NCBI GenBank assembly: GCA_900100475.1 | Contig: FMTU01000005.1 | Location: 62,001 to 126,000, forward strand | Direction: 5' to 3' | Length of the DNA: 64,000 nt | DNA from: Sphingobium faniae | GTDB taxonomy: Bacteria; Pseudomonadota; Alphaproteobacteria; Sphingomonadales; Sphingomonadaceae | In this document: piece by piece, positions 23,850-31,875 of the stretch | How positions within the stretch are numbered: the stretch's first letter is position 1 | Layout: each line of letters opens with the position of its first letter | Translations under genes and position numbers: made by a program | Notes under the pieces: model-generated | Seen by the model: the letters and a program-made list of their open reading frames with translations, nothing else | The model's database searches: none | Told to the model about the DNA's origin: nothing

Positions 23850-25220
23850 TTGGCACAGCGTGATTCCGGGTGCGCAACGGCAGTGGAAAGTGAGTCGCGG
23901 GAGCGCGCCGCCATCCCGGCGCCTCATGGCGGAACGCCGGTTCCGATTCTGGATTCGCGCACGCTCGCGATCTGCCTGAAGAACGCCTCGGCGACGCTGG
24001 CTCAACTATCCCGTGAGAGCCAGACCGGCGCGCGCGAACTTGCCGGAACGGTCAGGCTGCTCGATCAAATCTCGTTCAATCTCCTTGAGGATCGTGCGAT
24101 CCCTGCCCAGGGCGGCGATCTGGCGGGCTTGACGCAGGCTGCGATCCAGGAGGCGGAGGCGATTGCCGCTGCGGAGGCCGTTTTCATGGCGTGGCAAAGT
24201 CAGCTGGCGATGCGGGAGTCCGCTTCGGCCCGGGCATTCGATGCCCGCCGTCTGGAAGCCTATCTGCGCGAGCATCCACTCGGCGGACCGGAAACCTGCG
24301 TACGCTCGGCGGCGCAGGTGCCGGGCGGGAGAACCAAGCAAACGGTCCTGATCGAGCAGACGGGCGCTCGCGCCCTCCCGCTGCGTTTCATCATCCGCCA
24401 GGACTGGGCGGCCGGCGTCACCGCGACGACCGTCACGGATGAATATCCGCTGCTGGCGGCCCTCGCGGACACGGCCGTGCCGTCACCAGAGCCGCTTCTG
24501 CACGAACCCTCGGACATTCTCGCAAGTCCGTTCATCGCGGTCGAGTGGATGAGAGGCCAGAGTGCAGGCGATATGTTCTCCCCTCCGCTGCGGGCCGATC
24601 TCGCGCTGGACTTTGCGGCGCACCTCGCTGCCCTTCATGCCATTCCGGTCGAAGCCTTCGCTGCCTGCCCGCTCCGTCGCGAGCATGGCTCCGCGGCTGA
24701 ACTGCGCGCCGAAATCGAGGCGGTCGGCGAAGAGTTGCAGGCGCTTGCGCCCCCGTCGCGCGTGGTCGACTGCGCGCTCATCTGGCTACGGCGCAACGCC
24801 TCGTCATCGGTGGGCAGCAGCCTGCTGCACAATGATCTCGGCTTCCACAATTTCCTCTTCGAAGACGGGCGGATTACGGGGATATTGGATTGGGAACTGG
24901 CCTCGATCGGTGATCCGGCGGCCGATCTTGGCTATTGCCGGGCGTTCGTGGAGAAGATGATTCCATGGGCCGACTTTCTGGCGGCCTACGGGGCTGCCGG
25001 CGGACCGGCCGTGAGCGGGGATGCAGTGCGCTTTTTCAGCCTGTGGACGATGGTCAGGGTCTATCGTCTTGTCGTGCGGTCTGCGGCTGCGATCGCCGAC
25101 GGCCGGATTCGCGATCATGAAATCACGGTGACGGTTGGCGCTTCGGTTCCGCTGCTTCTGCAATGCATTGCCCGGCATTTGCTCGAATGTCTCGACCACG
25201 CACCCCTGGAGCGTCAATGA
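23850..25220 (+). CDS. APH-fold phosphotransferase with N-terminal helical extension (phosphotransferase 2)
   Basis: The 456-residue protein has the same plan as phosphotransferase 1: about 150 mostly helical residues, then a kinase domain. Catalytic loop LLHNDLGFHNFLF provides HxDxxxxN and LDWELASIGDPAADLGY provides the metal-binding aspartate. The start is TTG at 23850 behind GAGGGGGAATAGG. It overlaps the following flavoprotein gene by four bases (ATGA), so translation is coupled. Phosphorylation of a hydroxylated pathway intermediate is inferred from LvaA/ACAD10-type relatives; antibiotic modification is unlikely in this context. Confidence 0.85.
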   Translation: MAQRDSGCATAVESESRERAAIPAPHGGTPVPILDSRTLAICLKNASATLAQLSRESQTGARELAGTVRLLDQISFNLLEDRAIPAQGGDLAGLTQAAIQEAEAIAAAEAVFMAWQSQLAMRESASARAFDARRLEAYLREHPLGGPETCVRSAAQVPGGRTKQTVLIEQTGARALPLRFIIRQDWAAGVTATTVTDEYPLLAALADTAVPSPEPLLHEPSDILASPFIAVEWMRGQSAGDMFSPPLRADLALDFAAHLAALHAIPVEAFAACPLRREHGSAAELRAEIEAVGEELQALAPPSRVVDCALIWLRRNASSSVGSSLLHNDLGFHNFLFEDGRITGILDWELASIGDPAADLGYCRAFVEKMIPWADFLAAYGAAGGPAVSGDAVRFFSLWTMVRVYRLVVRSAAAIADGRIRDHEITVTVGASVPLLLQCIARHLLECLDHAPLERQ

Positions 25221-26566
25221 TGGCGCCCGATCATCCCACGGCTCTGGTTGTCGGTGCGGGATTATCCGGATTGGTCGCTGCGCGGCGATTGCTTGAACGC
25301 GGCTGGCGGGTCCGTTTCGTGGAGGCGGAATCCGTCGCGGGCGGCAGTGTGAAGACGTTTCGACGCGACGGCTTTCTGATCGACACGGGCGCGGACGCCA
25401 TGACCGAAGCCTATTCACGCTTCCTTGCGCTGGTGAAGGAAGCAGGGCTTGGTGACCAACTTGCGATGAGCAGCAATATTCTGGGGGTCATCAAAAATAA
25501 CAGGCTGATAGAAATTGATCCCGCGCACCCGATCAAGGCTCTGTGCTCGCCTATTCTGTCGACCGGGGGGAAGCTTCGCTTCGCTCGCGGCCTGTTCGCC
25601 ATCAGGAAACAGATCGGCGCAACCAGCGCCTTCGGCCTGAGAGCGCATGCCGCTTTGGACGATCCGATGCTCGACGCCCGGCAGCGATCGCAGGACGTCT
25701 TTGGCGAAGAAGTCACCAAATATCTTCTGGACCCCATTCTTCAACTGGTTGCGGGCGCCAGATCCGATACGATCACGTCGCTTATCCTGCCCGCTGCGCT
25801 TTCTTCGGGGTCGGCCAAAATGGTCACCTTGCAGGGAGGACTCGATATATTGCCGACGAGTCTGGCCGCAACGCTGCCTGTCGAGTTCGATAGCCGTGTG
25901 GTCTCGATCGAGGAAGACCGATCAGCGGGAGGTTTGCAATTCCGGCTGGAAACGCCAAGCGGTCCGGAGGACGGCATCGCCGACGTCGCCATCATCGCAA
26001 CGCCAATTCACGTCGCCGCCAGAATCTCTCCGGCGCTTCACGATGCGGTGGGAGAGTTGCTGGGGGAATTGCCGACGGTCGGCCTGATCACCGTGTCGAT
26101 GGCCTATGCACGGCCGACACGCACGCAAGCCTATCTCGTCAATCTTCCATCCGTCGAGGGGCGAAGCGAACTTGCGCTCCTCTTGCAGCATAACAAGGCG
26201 GACGATCGGGCGCCTCGGGGATCGAGCCTGATCACCACATATCTGGATGATGCCGCGATGATGGCGCTTGAGAATGTCGACGACGATACCATCGGCGCCG
26301 ATGTTCGATCCTATGTCGAAAGCGTCATGCCCGAACTGAAGGGTTCGCACCGTTTCACCCATGTCCAGCGCTGGCCTTATGCCGGACCCTATGCGCGCCC
26401 AGGCTACTACCGGCTGGTGGATGAGGTTGCCCGACGCCTGGAGCAGGTGCCGCGGATCAGGCTTGCCGGCGATTTTTGGGCGGCCGGCTCGATGGAAGCC
26501 GCAGTGCGGAGCGGAGAGGCGGCTGCGGAGCATATCCAGCGCGATTTCGGGAGGCGACATGTCTGA
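25217..26566 (+). CDS. FAD-dependent amine-oxidase-fold oxidoreductase (protoporphyrinogen-oxidase-like)
   Basis: The 449-residue flavoprotein binds FAD through ALVVGAGLSGLVAARRLLER (GxGxxG dinucleotide fold, residues 9-28). It then carries VRFVEAESVAGGSVKTFRRD and GFLIDTGADAM, features of the HemY/phytoene desaturase/monoamine oxidase superfamily. The C-terminal FAD contact is the AGDFWAAGSMEAAVRSGEAA region. There is no signal peptide or clear membrane anchor. The ATG at 25217 overlaps the kinase stop and the gene overlaps the DUF7064 gene by 8 bp. Heme synthesis is unlikely as the role: the neighbours are catabolic-style genes, so dehydrogenation of a polycyclic or isoprenoid-like substrate is more plausible (inference). 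Confidence 0.85.
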   Translation: MMAPDHPTALVVGAGLSGLVAARRLLERGWRVRFVEAESVAGGSVKTFRRDGFLIDTGADAMTEAYSRFLALVKEAGLGDQLAMSSNILGVIKNNRLIEIDPAHPIKALCSPILSTGGKLRFARGLFAIRKQIGATSAFGLRAHAALDDPMLDARQRSQDVFGEEVTKYLLDPILQLVAGARSDTITSLILPAALSSGSAKMVTLQGGLDILPTSLAATLPVEFDSRVVSIEEDRSAGGLQFRLETPSGPEDGIADVAIIATPIHVAARISPALHDAVGELLGELPTVGLITVSMAYARPTRTQAYLVNLPSVEGRSELALLLQHNKADDRAPRGSSLITTYLDDAAMMALENVDDDTIGADVRSYVESVMPELKGSHRFTHVQRWPYAGPYARPGYYRLVDEVARRLEQVPRIRLAGDFWAAGSMEAAVRSGEAAAEHIQRDFGRRHV

Positions 26567-27575
26567 TCACGACACCTTCATTCTCGGCGAGGCCACGTCC
26601 GGCTTCGGCGCGTTCGGGCCGGAGGACGATGACCTTCACCCAGCGATGAACGCGGCGATACGGGACTATGATCTGACCGAGACCCAGTATTTCAGCTTCA
26701 GCGTGCCCGAACACCGCCTTCATGGCGTCACCTATCTGTGGCATCACCCGAATCTGGGGCTGATAACCGGCGGGGCAGCGGCGTGGATCGGCCACAAGCG
26801 GAACGCCATCGCTGCCGAGTTGTTCGATATGCGCTCATTCATGCGCGACGATCCGATCCGTCACGGCATCTCCGACTTCCGGCTCGACAATGGATATGCC
26901 GTGAAGGTGGAGCGGCCACTGGAGCGCATCAGGACGTCCTACGTCGATGAGCATCGGGGAAACGCCATCGACTTGGTCTACTCGGCGGTAGCGCCGCCCG
27001 CGATGCTTGAGAACCGCAAGCATTTCGAACAGATTATGAAGGTCGAGGGCACGGTCAGGCTTCGAGGGCGAGAATATGCGGTCGAATGTTTCGGCATCCG
27101 TGATCGCAGCTGGGCGGAGCGTCGCGCCGAAGCGCCCGTCGATCATCAGCCGGTAAACTGGCTGACCGGTACTTTTGGAAAAGATCTGGCGTTCAACTGC
27201 TTGTGCTCGGAGAGCGGTTCGCCCGCGACGGAGTGGTACGGGGCGTATGACGGCATGTCGCGCGCCGGTGGACTGAAAGGCGGCTGGCTGTTCAAGGACG
27301 GCCAGTTCCGGCGTTTCAAGCAGGCGGCCTGCCGGATCAAGCGCGATGGTGCGACGTTGCAGCCAAGAGAAGTGACGCTCGATCTTATTGACGAGTGGGA
27401 TCAGCGCCACAGCATCAAGGGCTTCATCGAGGCTTCTGCGCCGTTCCACTTCTGGCCGAACATGATCGCACAGATCGGCATGGCCCGGTGGCATTATGAC
27501 GGACGAACAGGGTGGGGCGAGGCGCAGGAGGCGCAATGGACCGACCTTCATCATGCGCATGGCGCCGATAGCTGA
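26559..27575 (+). CDS. DUF7064-domain protein (CrtC/AttH-like), copy B
   Basis: The protein has 338 residues, exactly the length of copy A. It shares FGPEDDDLHP, LTETQYFSFSVPEHR, FDMRSFM, NRKHFEQIMK, RDRSWAERR and AFNCLCSE with it. The ATG at 26559 follows GGGAGGCGAC and lies inside the end of the flavoprotein gene, so the three genes are translationally coupled. TBDR 5 starts 40 bp downstream. This repeats the receptor-DUF7064 pairing seen at 6442-9761 and probably at 2-2435. A lipophilic-substrate lyase, hydratase or binding role is inferred from the distant CrtC/AttH resemblance. Confidence 0.8.
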   Translation: MSDHDTFILGEATSGFGAFGPEDDDLHPAMNAAIRDYDLTETQYFSFSVPEHRLHGVTYLWHHPNLGLITGGAAAWIGHKRNAIAAELFDMRSFMRDDPIRHGISDFRLDNGYAVKVERPLERIRTSYVDEHRGNAIDLVYSAVAPPAMLENRKHFEQIMKVEGTVRLRGREYAVECFGIRDRSWAERRAEAPVDHQPVNWLTGTFGKDLAFNCLCSESGSPATEWYGAYDGMSRAGGLKGGWLFKDGQFRRFKQAACRIKRDGATLQPREVTLDLIDEWDQRHSIKGFIEASAPFHFWPNMIAQIGMARWHYDGRTGWGEAQEAQWTDLHHAHGADS

Positions 27576-27615
27576 AAGACAAACCAGAAAAATACGATGG
27601 AAAAAGGGAGGGGCT

Positions 27616-29742
27616 ATGAACTATTTTCTTTATCACACAGGTGCCGTCGTCGTGGCGGTACTGATCGCTACACCGGCCACCGCGCAGAATGTGGCTGGGC
27701 CGCAGAGTTCGGATACCCGGCTGGAGGAGATCGTCGTGACTGCACAGCGGCGGTCCGAACGCTTGCAGGACGTGCCGATTTCGATCACCGCAGTGTCGGC
27801 GGATGCGCTGGCGAACCAGGGCATCCAGAACTTGCCATCCCTTGGCACGGCGGTGGCTGGTCTGCAATTCAACACGGCGAGCACGAGCGGCATTCCGTTC
27901 CTGCGCGGCGTGGGGTCCAACCTGGCCGATCCCAATAATGAATCTTCGGTCGCGCTCTATGTCGACGGCGTGTATATCGCCAATCCGGCGGCGCTCACCG
28001 GCCAACTGAACAATGTCGAACGGGTCGAAGTCCTGAAAGGCCCCCAGGGCACGCTGTTCGGACGCAACGCCACCGGGGGCGTTATCCAGATCATCACGCG
28101 CGATCCCGGTACTTCCCCAACGGCGGAAATCAGCGCCGGCTATGCGAATTACGACACCGTTTCGGGCAGTCTTTATGCCTCAAACCCGTGGAGCGACAAG
28201 GTCCGCAGCGACATCGCGGTGATGTACAAGAATCAATTGGAAGGATATGGACGAAATATCCTGCTGGATCGGGAAATAAACCGAGAAAACAGCTTGAATA
28301 TCAGGTCAAAAACGCTGTTTTCGCTGGCCGACGATACGCAGGCGACATTTTCGATTGACTATGCCAGGGTTTTTTCGACGCGTTCAGATTTCCAGTTGTA
28401 CGAAGACGCGCTGGGCTTGAACGGACTGCCAACGCCGTCGAACTTCGATACGGTCGACAACGTCCCGCAATCCGCGTTGACCAAGACCGGCGGCGCGTCC
28501 CTGCGTGTCGATCACGATGCCGGCGCGGTGCACCTGACGAGTATCACGGCCTATCGCAAGACCAGGGGCAGCTATCATTTCGACTCCGATGCGACCGCGC
28601 AGAATCTGATCACCGCCAGTCTTCCGCAGCGTCAGCATAATTTCAGCCAGGAGTTCCAGATCGCGTCGGCTACGCCGGGACGGATCGAATGGATGGTCGG
28701 CGGCTATTATTACAGCAGCAAGGTCGGCTACACGCCGGGCACCCTGGCAGGCGATATCATCGGTTTGCCCTATGTCGAATATGATACGCGACAGCGCGCG
28801 CGCTCGTTCGCCGTTTTCGGCCAGTCGACGCTGGAGGTCGTGGATCATCTCAAGGTCACGGCGGGCCTGCGCTACACCGATGAAAAGCAGCGCTTTACCG
28901 GGACGACACGAACAATTTTCGGCACGGTCGTAGCCGCGCCGCAGCGGCAGGGTTTCAATAAACTGACTTGGCGGTTGGCGGCCGACTATGAATTCGTACC
29001 CGACGTCCACGTTTATGCATCTTATAATCGCGGGGTGAAGGCAGGGGGCTTCAACCTGCTTTCTCCCGATACACCCGGTTTCAGGCCCGAGGTGCTCGAT
29101 GCCTATGAAGTCGGCTTCAAGAGCGAGTTCCTGAACCACAAGCTGCGCCTGAACCTCGCCGCGTTCCGATATGATTTCAAGGACATTCAGGTTCAGGTCG
29201 TGCGTAGTGGAACCTCGCAAACACTCAACGCCGCAAAGGCGCGCATCAAAGGGTTCGAGGCCGAGCTTCAGGCGCGGCCGACTCGCGCGCTGACATTGAC
29301 CGCGAATGCGGCATATCTTGATGGCCGATATCTCAACTATGAAGATGCGCCGCTCCTTCCTCCGTCGCCGCTCACGCCGCATAATCCCACGCTCGACGCA
29401 TCCGGCAATCGAACTGTCTATACGCCGAAATTCACAGGGAATGTGGGTTTCGACTACGAAATTCCAGCAGGCGATATCGGAAGTTTCAATGTAGCGTCGA
29501 ACTACTACTATAATAATGGCTTTCATTTTGCGCCCGACGGCCTGTCGCCGCAGCATGAATATAACCTTCTGTCTGCATCGCTACAGTGGCGATCACGGGG
29601 GGAGAAGTATAGCCTGCGGCTCTGGGGCGCCAATCTGACCAACGCGAATTATTATCGGTCGGGGCAACCGTCCGGACTCGGTACGCTCGTGGTACGGGCG
29701 GACCCGCGCACCTATGGCTTCACCGGAACTGTAAAGTTCTAG
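27616..29742 (+). CDS. TonB-dependent receptor (TBDR 5)
   Basis: The 708-residue protein starts at an ATG preceded by GGGAGGGGCT. A signal peptide (about 1-23, ATPATAQN) is followed by LEEIVVTAQRRSERLQDVPI and, in the plug, VLKGPQGTLFGRNATGGVIQ. The C-terminus GFTGTVKF ends in phenylalanine. It is closely related to TBDR 1 and TBDR 3 (same YANYDTVSGSLY and YASYNRGVKAGGF segments). It is the last gene of the phosphotransferase 2 operon. The TAG stop is the first triplet of double-hairpin repeat copy 4, which may terminate the operon. Confidence 0.95.
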   Translation: MNYFLYHTGAVVVAVLIATPATAQNVAGPQSSDTRLEEIVVTAQRRSERLQDVPISITAVSADALANQGIQNLPSLGTAVAGLQFNTASTSGIPFLRGVGSNLADPNNESSVALYVDGVYIANPAALTGQLNNVERVEVLKGPQGTLFGRNATGGVIQIITRDPGTSPTAEISAGYANYDTVSGSLYASNPWSDKVRSDIAVMYKNQLEGYGRNILLDREINRENSLNIRSKTLFSLADDTQATFSIDYARVFSTRSDFQLYEDALGLNGLPTPSNFDTVDNVPQSALTKTGGASLRVDHDAGAVHLTSITAYRKTRGSYHFDSDATAQNLITASLPQRQHNFSQEFQIASATPGRIEWMVGGYYYSSKVGYTPGTLAGDIIGLPYVEYDTRQRARSFAVFGQSTLEVVDHLKVTAGLRYTDEKQRFTGTTRTIFGTVVAAPQRQGFNKLTWRLAADYEFVPDVHVYASYNRGVKAGGFNLLSPDTPGFRPEVLDAYEVGFKSEFLNHKLRLNLAAFRYDFKDIQVQVVRSGTSQTLNAAKARIKGFEAELQARPTRALTLTANAAYLDGRYLNYEDAPLLPPSPLTPHNPTLDASGNRTVYTPKFTGNVGFDYEIPAGDIGSFNVASNYYYNNGFHFAPDGLSPQHEYNLLSASLQWRSRGEKYSLRLWGANLTNANYYRSGQPSGLGTLVVRADPRTYGFTGTVKF

Positions 29743-29843
29743 AGTGATTTCAAGTCAGATGGAACATCTGGCGGATCGGAAATCACGGAAAACAAAAGAA
29801 AACAGAGCCTGTTCTGATTCCAGTTAATCAGAACAGGCTCTAG
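29740..29843. repeat. Double-hairpin intergenic repeat, copy 4
   Basis: It begins with the TAG stop of TBDR 5 and ends CTCTAG. Hairpin A: GTGATTTC/GAAATCAC with inner CAGATG/CATCTG around GAA. Hairpin B has a perfect 16-bp stem, AGAGCCTGTTCTGATT/AATCAGAACAGGCTCT. Its stem sequence is unlike copies 1-3 but the fold is the same. Confidence 0.85.
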
Positions 29844-29920
29844 GCATGGGTGCCCGCATCGCTTGAGCCGATCCCCGTGGATTTGGGGCGCGCCGAACGA
29901 CCGCTGAATAGTCACAAAAC

Positions 29921-29955
29921 AAAAACCCCGGGAGGCAATCGCCTTCCGGGGTTTT
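29921..29955 (-). terminator. Rho-independent terminator of tRNA-Val
   Basis: On the minus strand AACCCCGGAAGGC pairs with GCCTCCCGGGGTT around GATT, one mismatch, followed by a T-run. It lies 3 bp past the tRNA 3' end. Confidence 0.8.
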
Positions 29956-29958
29956 CGA

Positions 29959-30033
29959 TGGTGGGCGTGGCAAGGATTGAACTTGCGACCCCTGCGATGT
30001 CAACACAGTGCTCTACCACTGAGCTACACGCCC
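29959..30033 (-). tRNA. tRNA-Val (GAC anticodon)
   Basis: The 75-nt gene has a 7-bp acceptor stem (GGGCGTG/CACGCCC), D-arm GCTC/GAGC, anticodon stem CTGTG/CGCAG with loop TTGACAT (anticodon GAC, Val), T-arm GCAAG/CTTGC with TTCAATC, and an encoded CCA. Its 3' end points toward the accessory cassette ending at 29742. tRNA 3' ends are common integration sites, but no duplicated 3' fragment or integrase was seen here. Confidence 0.95.
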
Positions 30034-30180
30034 ACGGGAGTTGGGCCAATAGCGGCGACCGACCGGCGGCGCAAGCGGGAATTTGCGTTTCTTGTCTTAA
30101 ACATCGGGACAGCGCGAATGAGGGGCATATGGGGGCGGGGCTGGCTGGCCGTGCTCACGGTTGCACCCGGCCAAGGCCGT

Positions 30181-30561
30181 TCAGTTCAGGCCGCCGCTCA
30201 GGCTTTCGGTGCCGAACATGCGTTCGACCTCCAGCACCAGATCGCGCAGATGGAAAGGCTTGGACAGAACCTTGGCTTGCGGCATCGCCTGCCCCGCGCG
30301 CAGGGTGACGGCGGCAAATCCGGTGATGAACATGACGCGCATGTCCGGCGCGGCCGACGCGGCATGCTGGGCGAGTTCGATGCCGTCCATTTCCGGCATG
30401 ACGATGTCCGTCAGCAGCAGGTCGAATCTGTCCGCGTCGATCAGCGGCACCGCCTGCGCGCCATTGGCGACGGCGACCACCTCATAGCCCGATTTTTCCA
30501 GCGCGCGCGCCAGATAGGCGCGCATGCTGTCATCGTCTTCCGCCAGCAGGATCCGGATCAT
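30181..30561 (-). CDS. cpdR: CpdR-like single-domain response regulator
   Basis: This 126-residue stand-alone receiver domain contains RILLAEDDDSMRAYLARALE with the acidic pocket, phosphoacceptor Asp in LLLTDIVMPEMDGIEL, and the switch Lys in VLSKPFHLRDLV. The sequence is characteristic of alphaproteobacterial CpdR. In Caulobacter, CpdR receives phosphate through the CckA-ChpT relay and, unphosphorylated, recruits the ClpXP protease for cell-cycle proteolysis. The ATG at 30561 matches the family N-terminus; an extension to 30630 is possible but atypical. It is divergent from the amidohydrolase gene. Confidence 0.93.
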   Translation of the reverse strand: MIRILLAEDDDSMRAYLARALEKSGYEVVAVANGAQAVPLIDADRFDLLLTDIVMPEMDGIELAQHAASAAPDMRVMFITGFAAVTLRAGQAMPQAKVLSKPFHLRDLVLEVERMFGTESLSGGLN

Positions 30562-30700
30562 GATCGCCACTTTTCCCCGATAAGCCACCACTATGCCGCC
30601 CCGCCAGCCGGGGTGGCATGAAGCGGACATATATGCGACAAGTCGTAAATATTATCCAGCGAGCTAACCATTTTTGGCGCAGGGCGTCGAAAGGAACCCA

Positions 30701-31594
30701 GTGGACCCATTCGCGCCGCCGCGCCCGGCGGAAAGTCACCCCGCCTTCGACCGTTACGGACCGGACGTGCCGGCGCATCCGGTCGTCCTCTCCATCCCTC
30801 ATGCCGGCCGGAATTACGATTCCGACCTGCTGGCTCGGGCGCGGGTGCGGCTGGAGGTGTTGCGGCGGCTGGAGGATCGCTGGGTTGATCTGCTGGCACT
30901 GCCGCTGATCGAATGCGGCTATAGCGTGATCGTGGCGCGCGCGCCACGCGCGATGATCGACCTCAACCGGCACGAGAGGGAGATCGACCCCGGCATGGTG
31001 GCGGACCTGCCGCGCGACATGGCGTTGCGGACCAGCCAGAAACTGCGAGGGGGGCTGGGCCTGATCCCGCGGCGCTTGCCCGGCGCGGCCGAATTATGGG
31101 GCGGGCCGCTTCCCTGGGCGGAGGTGGAGCGACGGATCGAAGCGGTTCACCGGCCCTATCACGCCGCGCTCAGCCAGTTGCTGCATGCCGCGCGTGACGC
31201 GCATGGCCATGCGATATTGATCGACCTTCACTCCATGCCGCCGCTGCCGCCGCCGGGAACGGGCGGGATGGCGCCGTCGCTGGTGCTGGGCGACCGCTTC
31301 GGACAGGCGTCGTCGGGACGGCTGATGACGCTTGCGGGCGATGTCGCCGCGGGGCATGGCTTCCTGACGGCGCAGAACCATCCTTATGCCGGGGATCATA
31401 TGATCGAACGGCATGGCCGCCCGGCACAGGCGATCCACGCCTTGCAGGTGGAGGTGGACCGGGCCTTTTACCTCGACATGACGCTGGAGCGGCCGGGGCC
31501 GGGCCTGGGCCGGATGCAGGCTTTGGTGAGCGCCCTGGCGCAGGCTCTGGGCAATGAACTGCCCCGCGCCGGCTTCGCGATGGCGGCGGAATAA
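30701..31594 (+). CDS. N-formylglutamate amidohydrolase family protein
   Basis: The 297-residue member of the HutG/FGase fold (zinc-dependent deformylase) shows VVLSIPHAGRNYDSDLL (metal-binding His), RAPRAMIDLNRHEREIDP, ILIDLHSMPP and NHPYAGDHMIERHG, all in the expected order. The start is GTG at 30701 with AAAGGA just upstream; a TTG at 30674 lacks support. No histidine-utilisation genes are nearby, so a hydrolytic role on an N-formyl amino acid is presumed but the true substrate is unknown. Two small genes follow on the same strand. Confidence 0.85.
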   Translation: MDPFAPPRPAESHPAFDRYGPDVPAHPVVLSIPHAGRNYDSDLLARARVRLEVLRRLEDRWVDLLALPLIECGYSVIVARAPRAMIDLNRHEREIDPGMVADLPRDMALRTSQKLRGGLGLIPRRLPGAAELWGGPLPWAEVERRIEAVHRPYHAALSQLLHAARDAHGHAILIDLHSMPPLPPPGTGGMAPSLVLGDRFGQASSGRLMTLAGDVAAGHGFLTAQNHPYAGDHMIERHGRPAQAIHALQVEVDRAFYLDMTLERPGPGLGRMQALVSALAQALGNELPRAGFAMAAE

Positions 31595-31659
31595 GAGCCG
31601 AAAGCGGTTCCCCTCGTCGCTCCGATGCTATAGCGGCGCATCGGCAAGGAAGGCATGCG

Positions 31660-31875
31660 ATGGACGACAGCAAGGATCCGGATGTGAAAACGATCCTCCA
31701 CCGCCTTCGCGCGCCGGAAGACAACCCCGTGCGCCGCGCCCGGCGCGTGGTGGAGGCGCAGGTGCCCGCCAATCGGCGCGGCCCTGGCTGGGACCGGCAC
31801 TGGCGCGAACTGGAAGCCTATCTGGATGAGCCGGGTTGCTGGTCCGGCAAGACGGAGCCGCAGGATGACGGCTGA
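31660..31875 (+). CDS. Small hypothetical protein, 71 residues
   Basis: The ATG follows AAGGAAGGCATGCG. The protein is charged and Arg-rich, with VKTILHRLRAPEDNPVRRAR and a terminal YLDEPGCWSGKTEPQDDG. No known domain is visible. It overlaps the next small gene by 11 bp in another frame, which indicates translational coupling and supports both as real. Function unknown. Confidence 0.65.
   Translation: MDDSKDPDVKTILHRLRAPEDNPVRRARRVVEAQVPANRRGPGWDRHWRELEAYLDEPGCWSGKTEPQDDG

Noticed and set aside
25217..26566. The PPOX-like flavoprotein as a heme biosynthesis gene (hemG/hemY)
   Set aside because: No other heme gene is nearby, and it is translationally coupled to a kinase and a DUF7064 gene next to a receptor; sequence alone shows only the FAD/amine-oxidase fold.
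30674..30700. TTG start for the amidohydrolase gene
   Set aside because: The GTG at 30701 has AAAGGA at good spacing, while the TTG has no ribosome-binding site.
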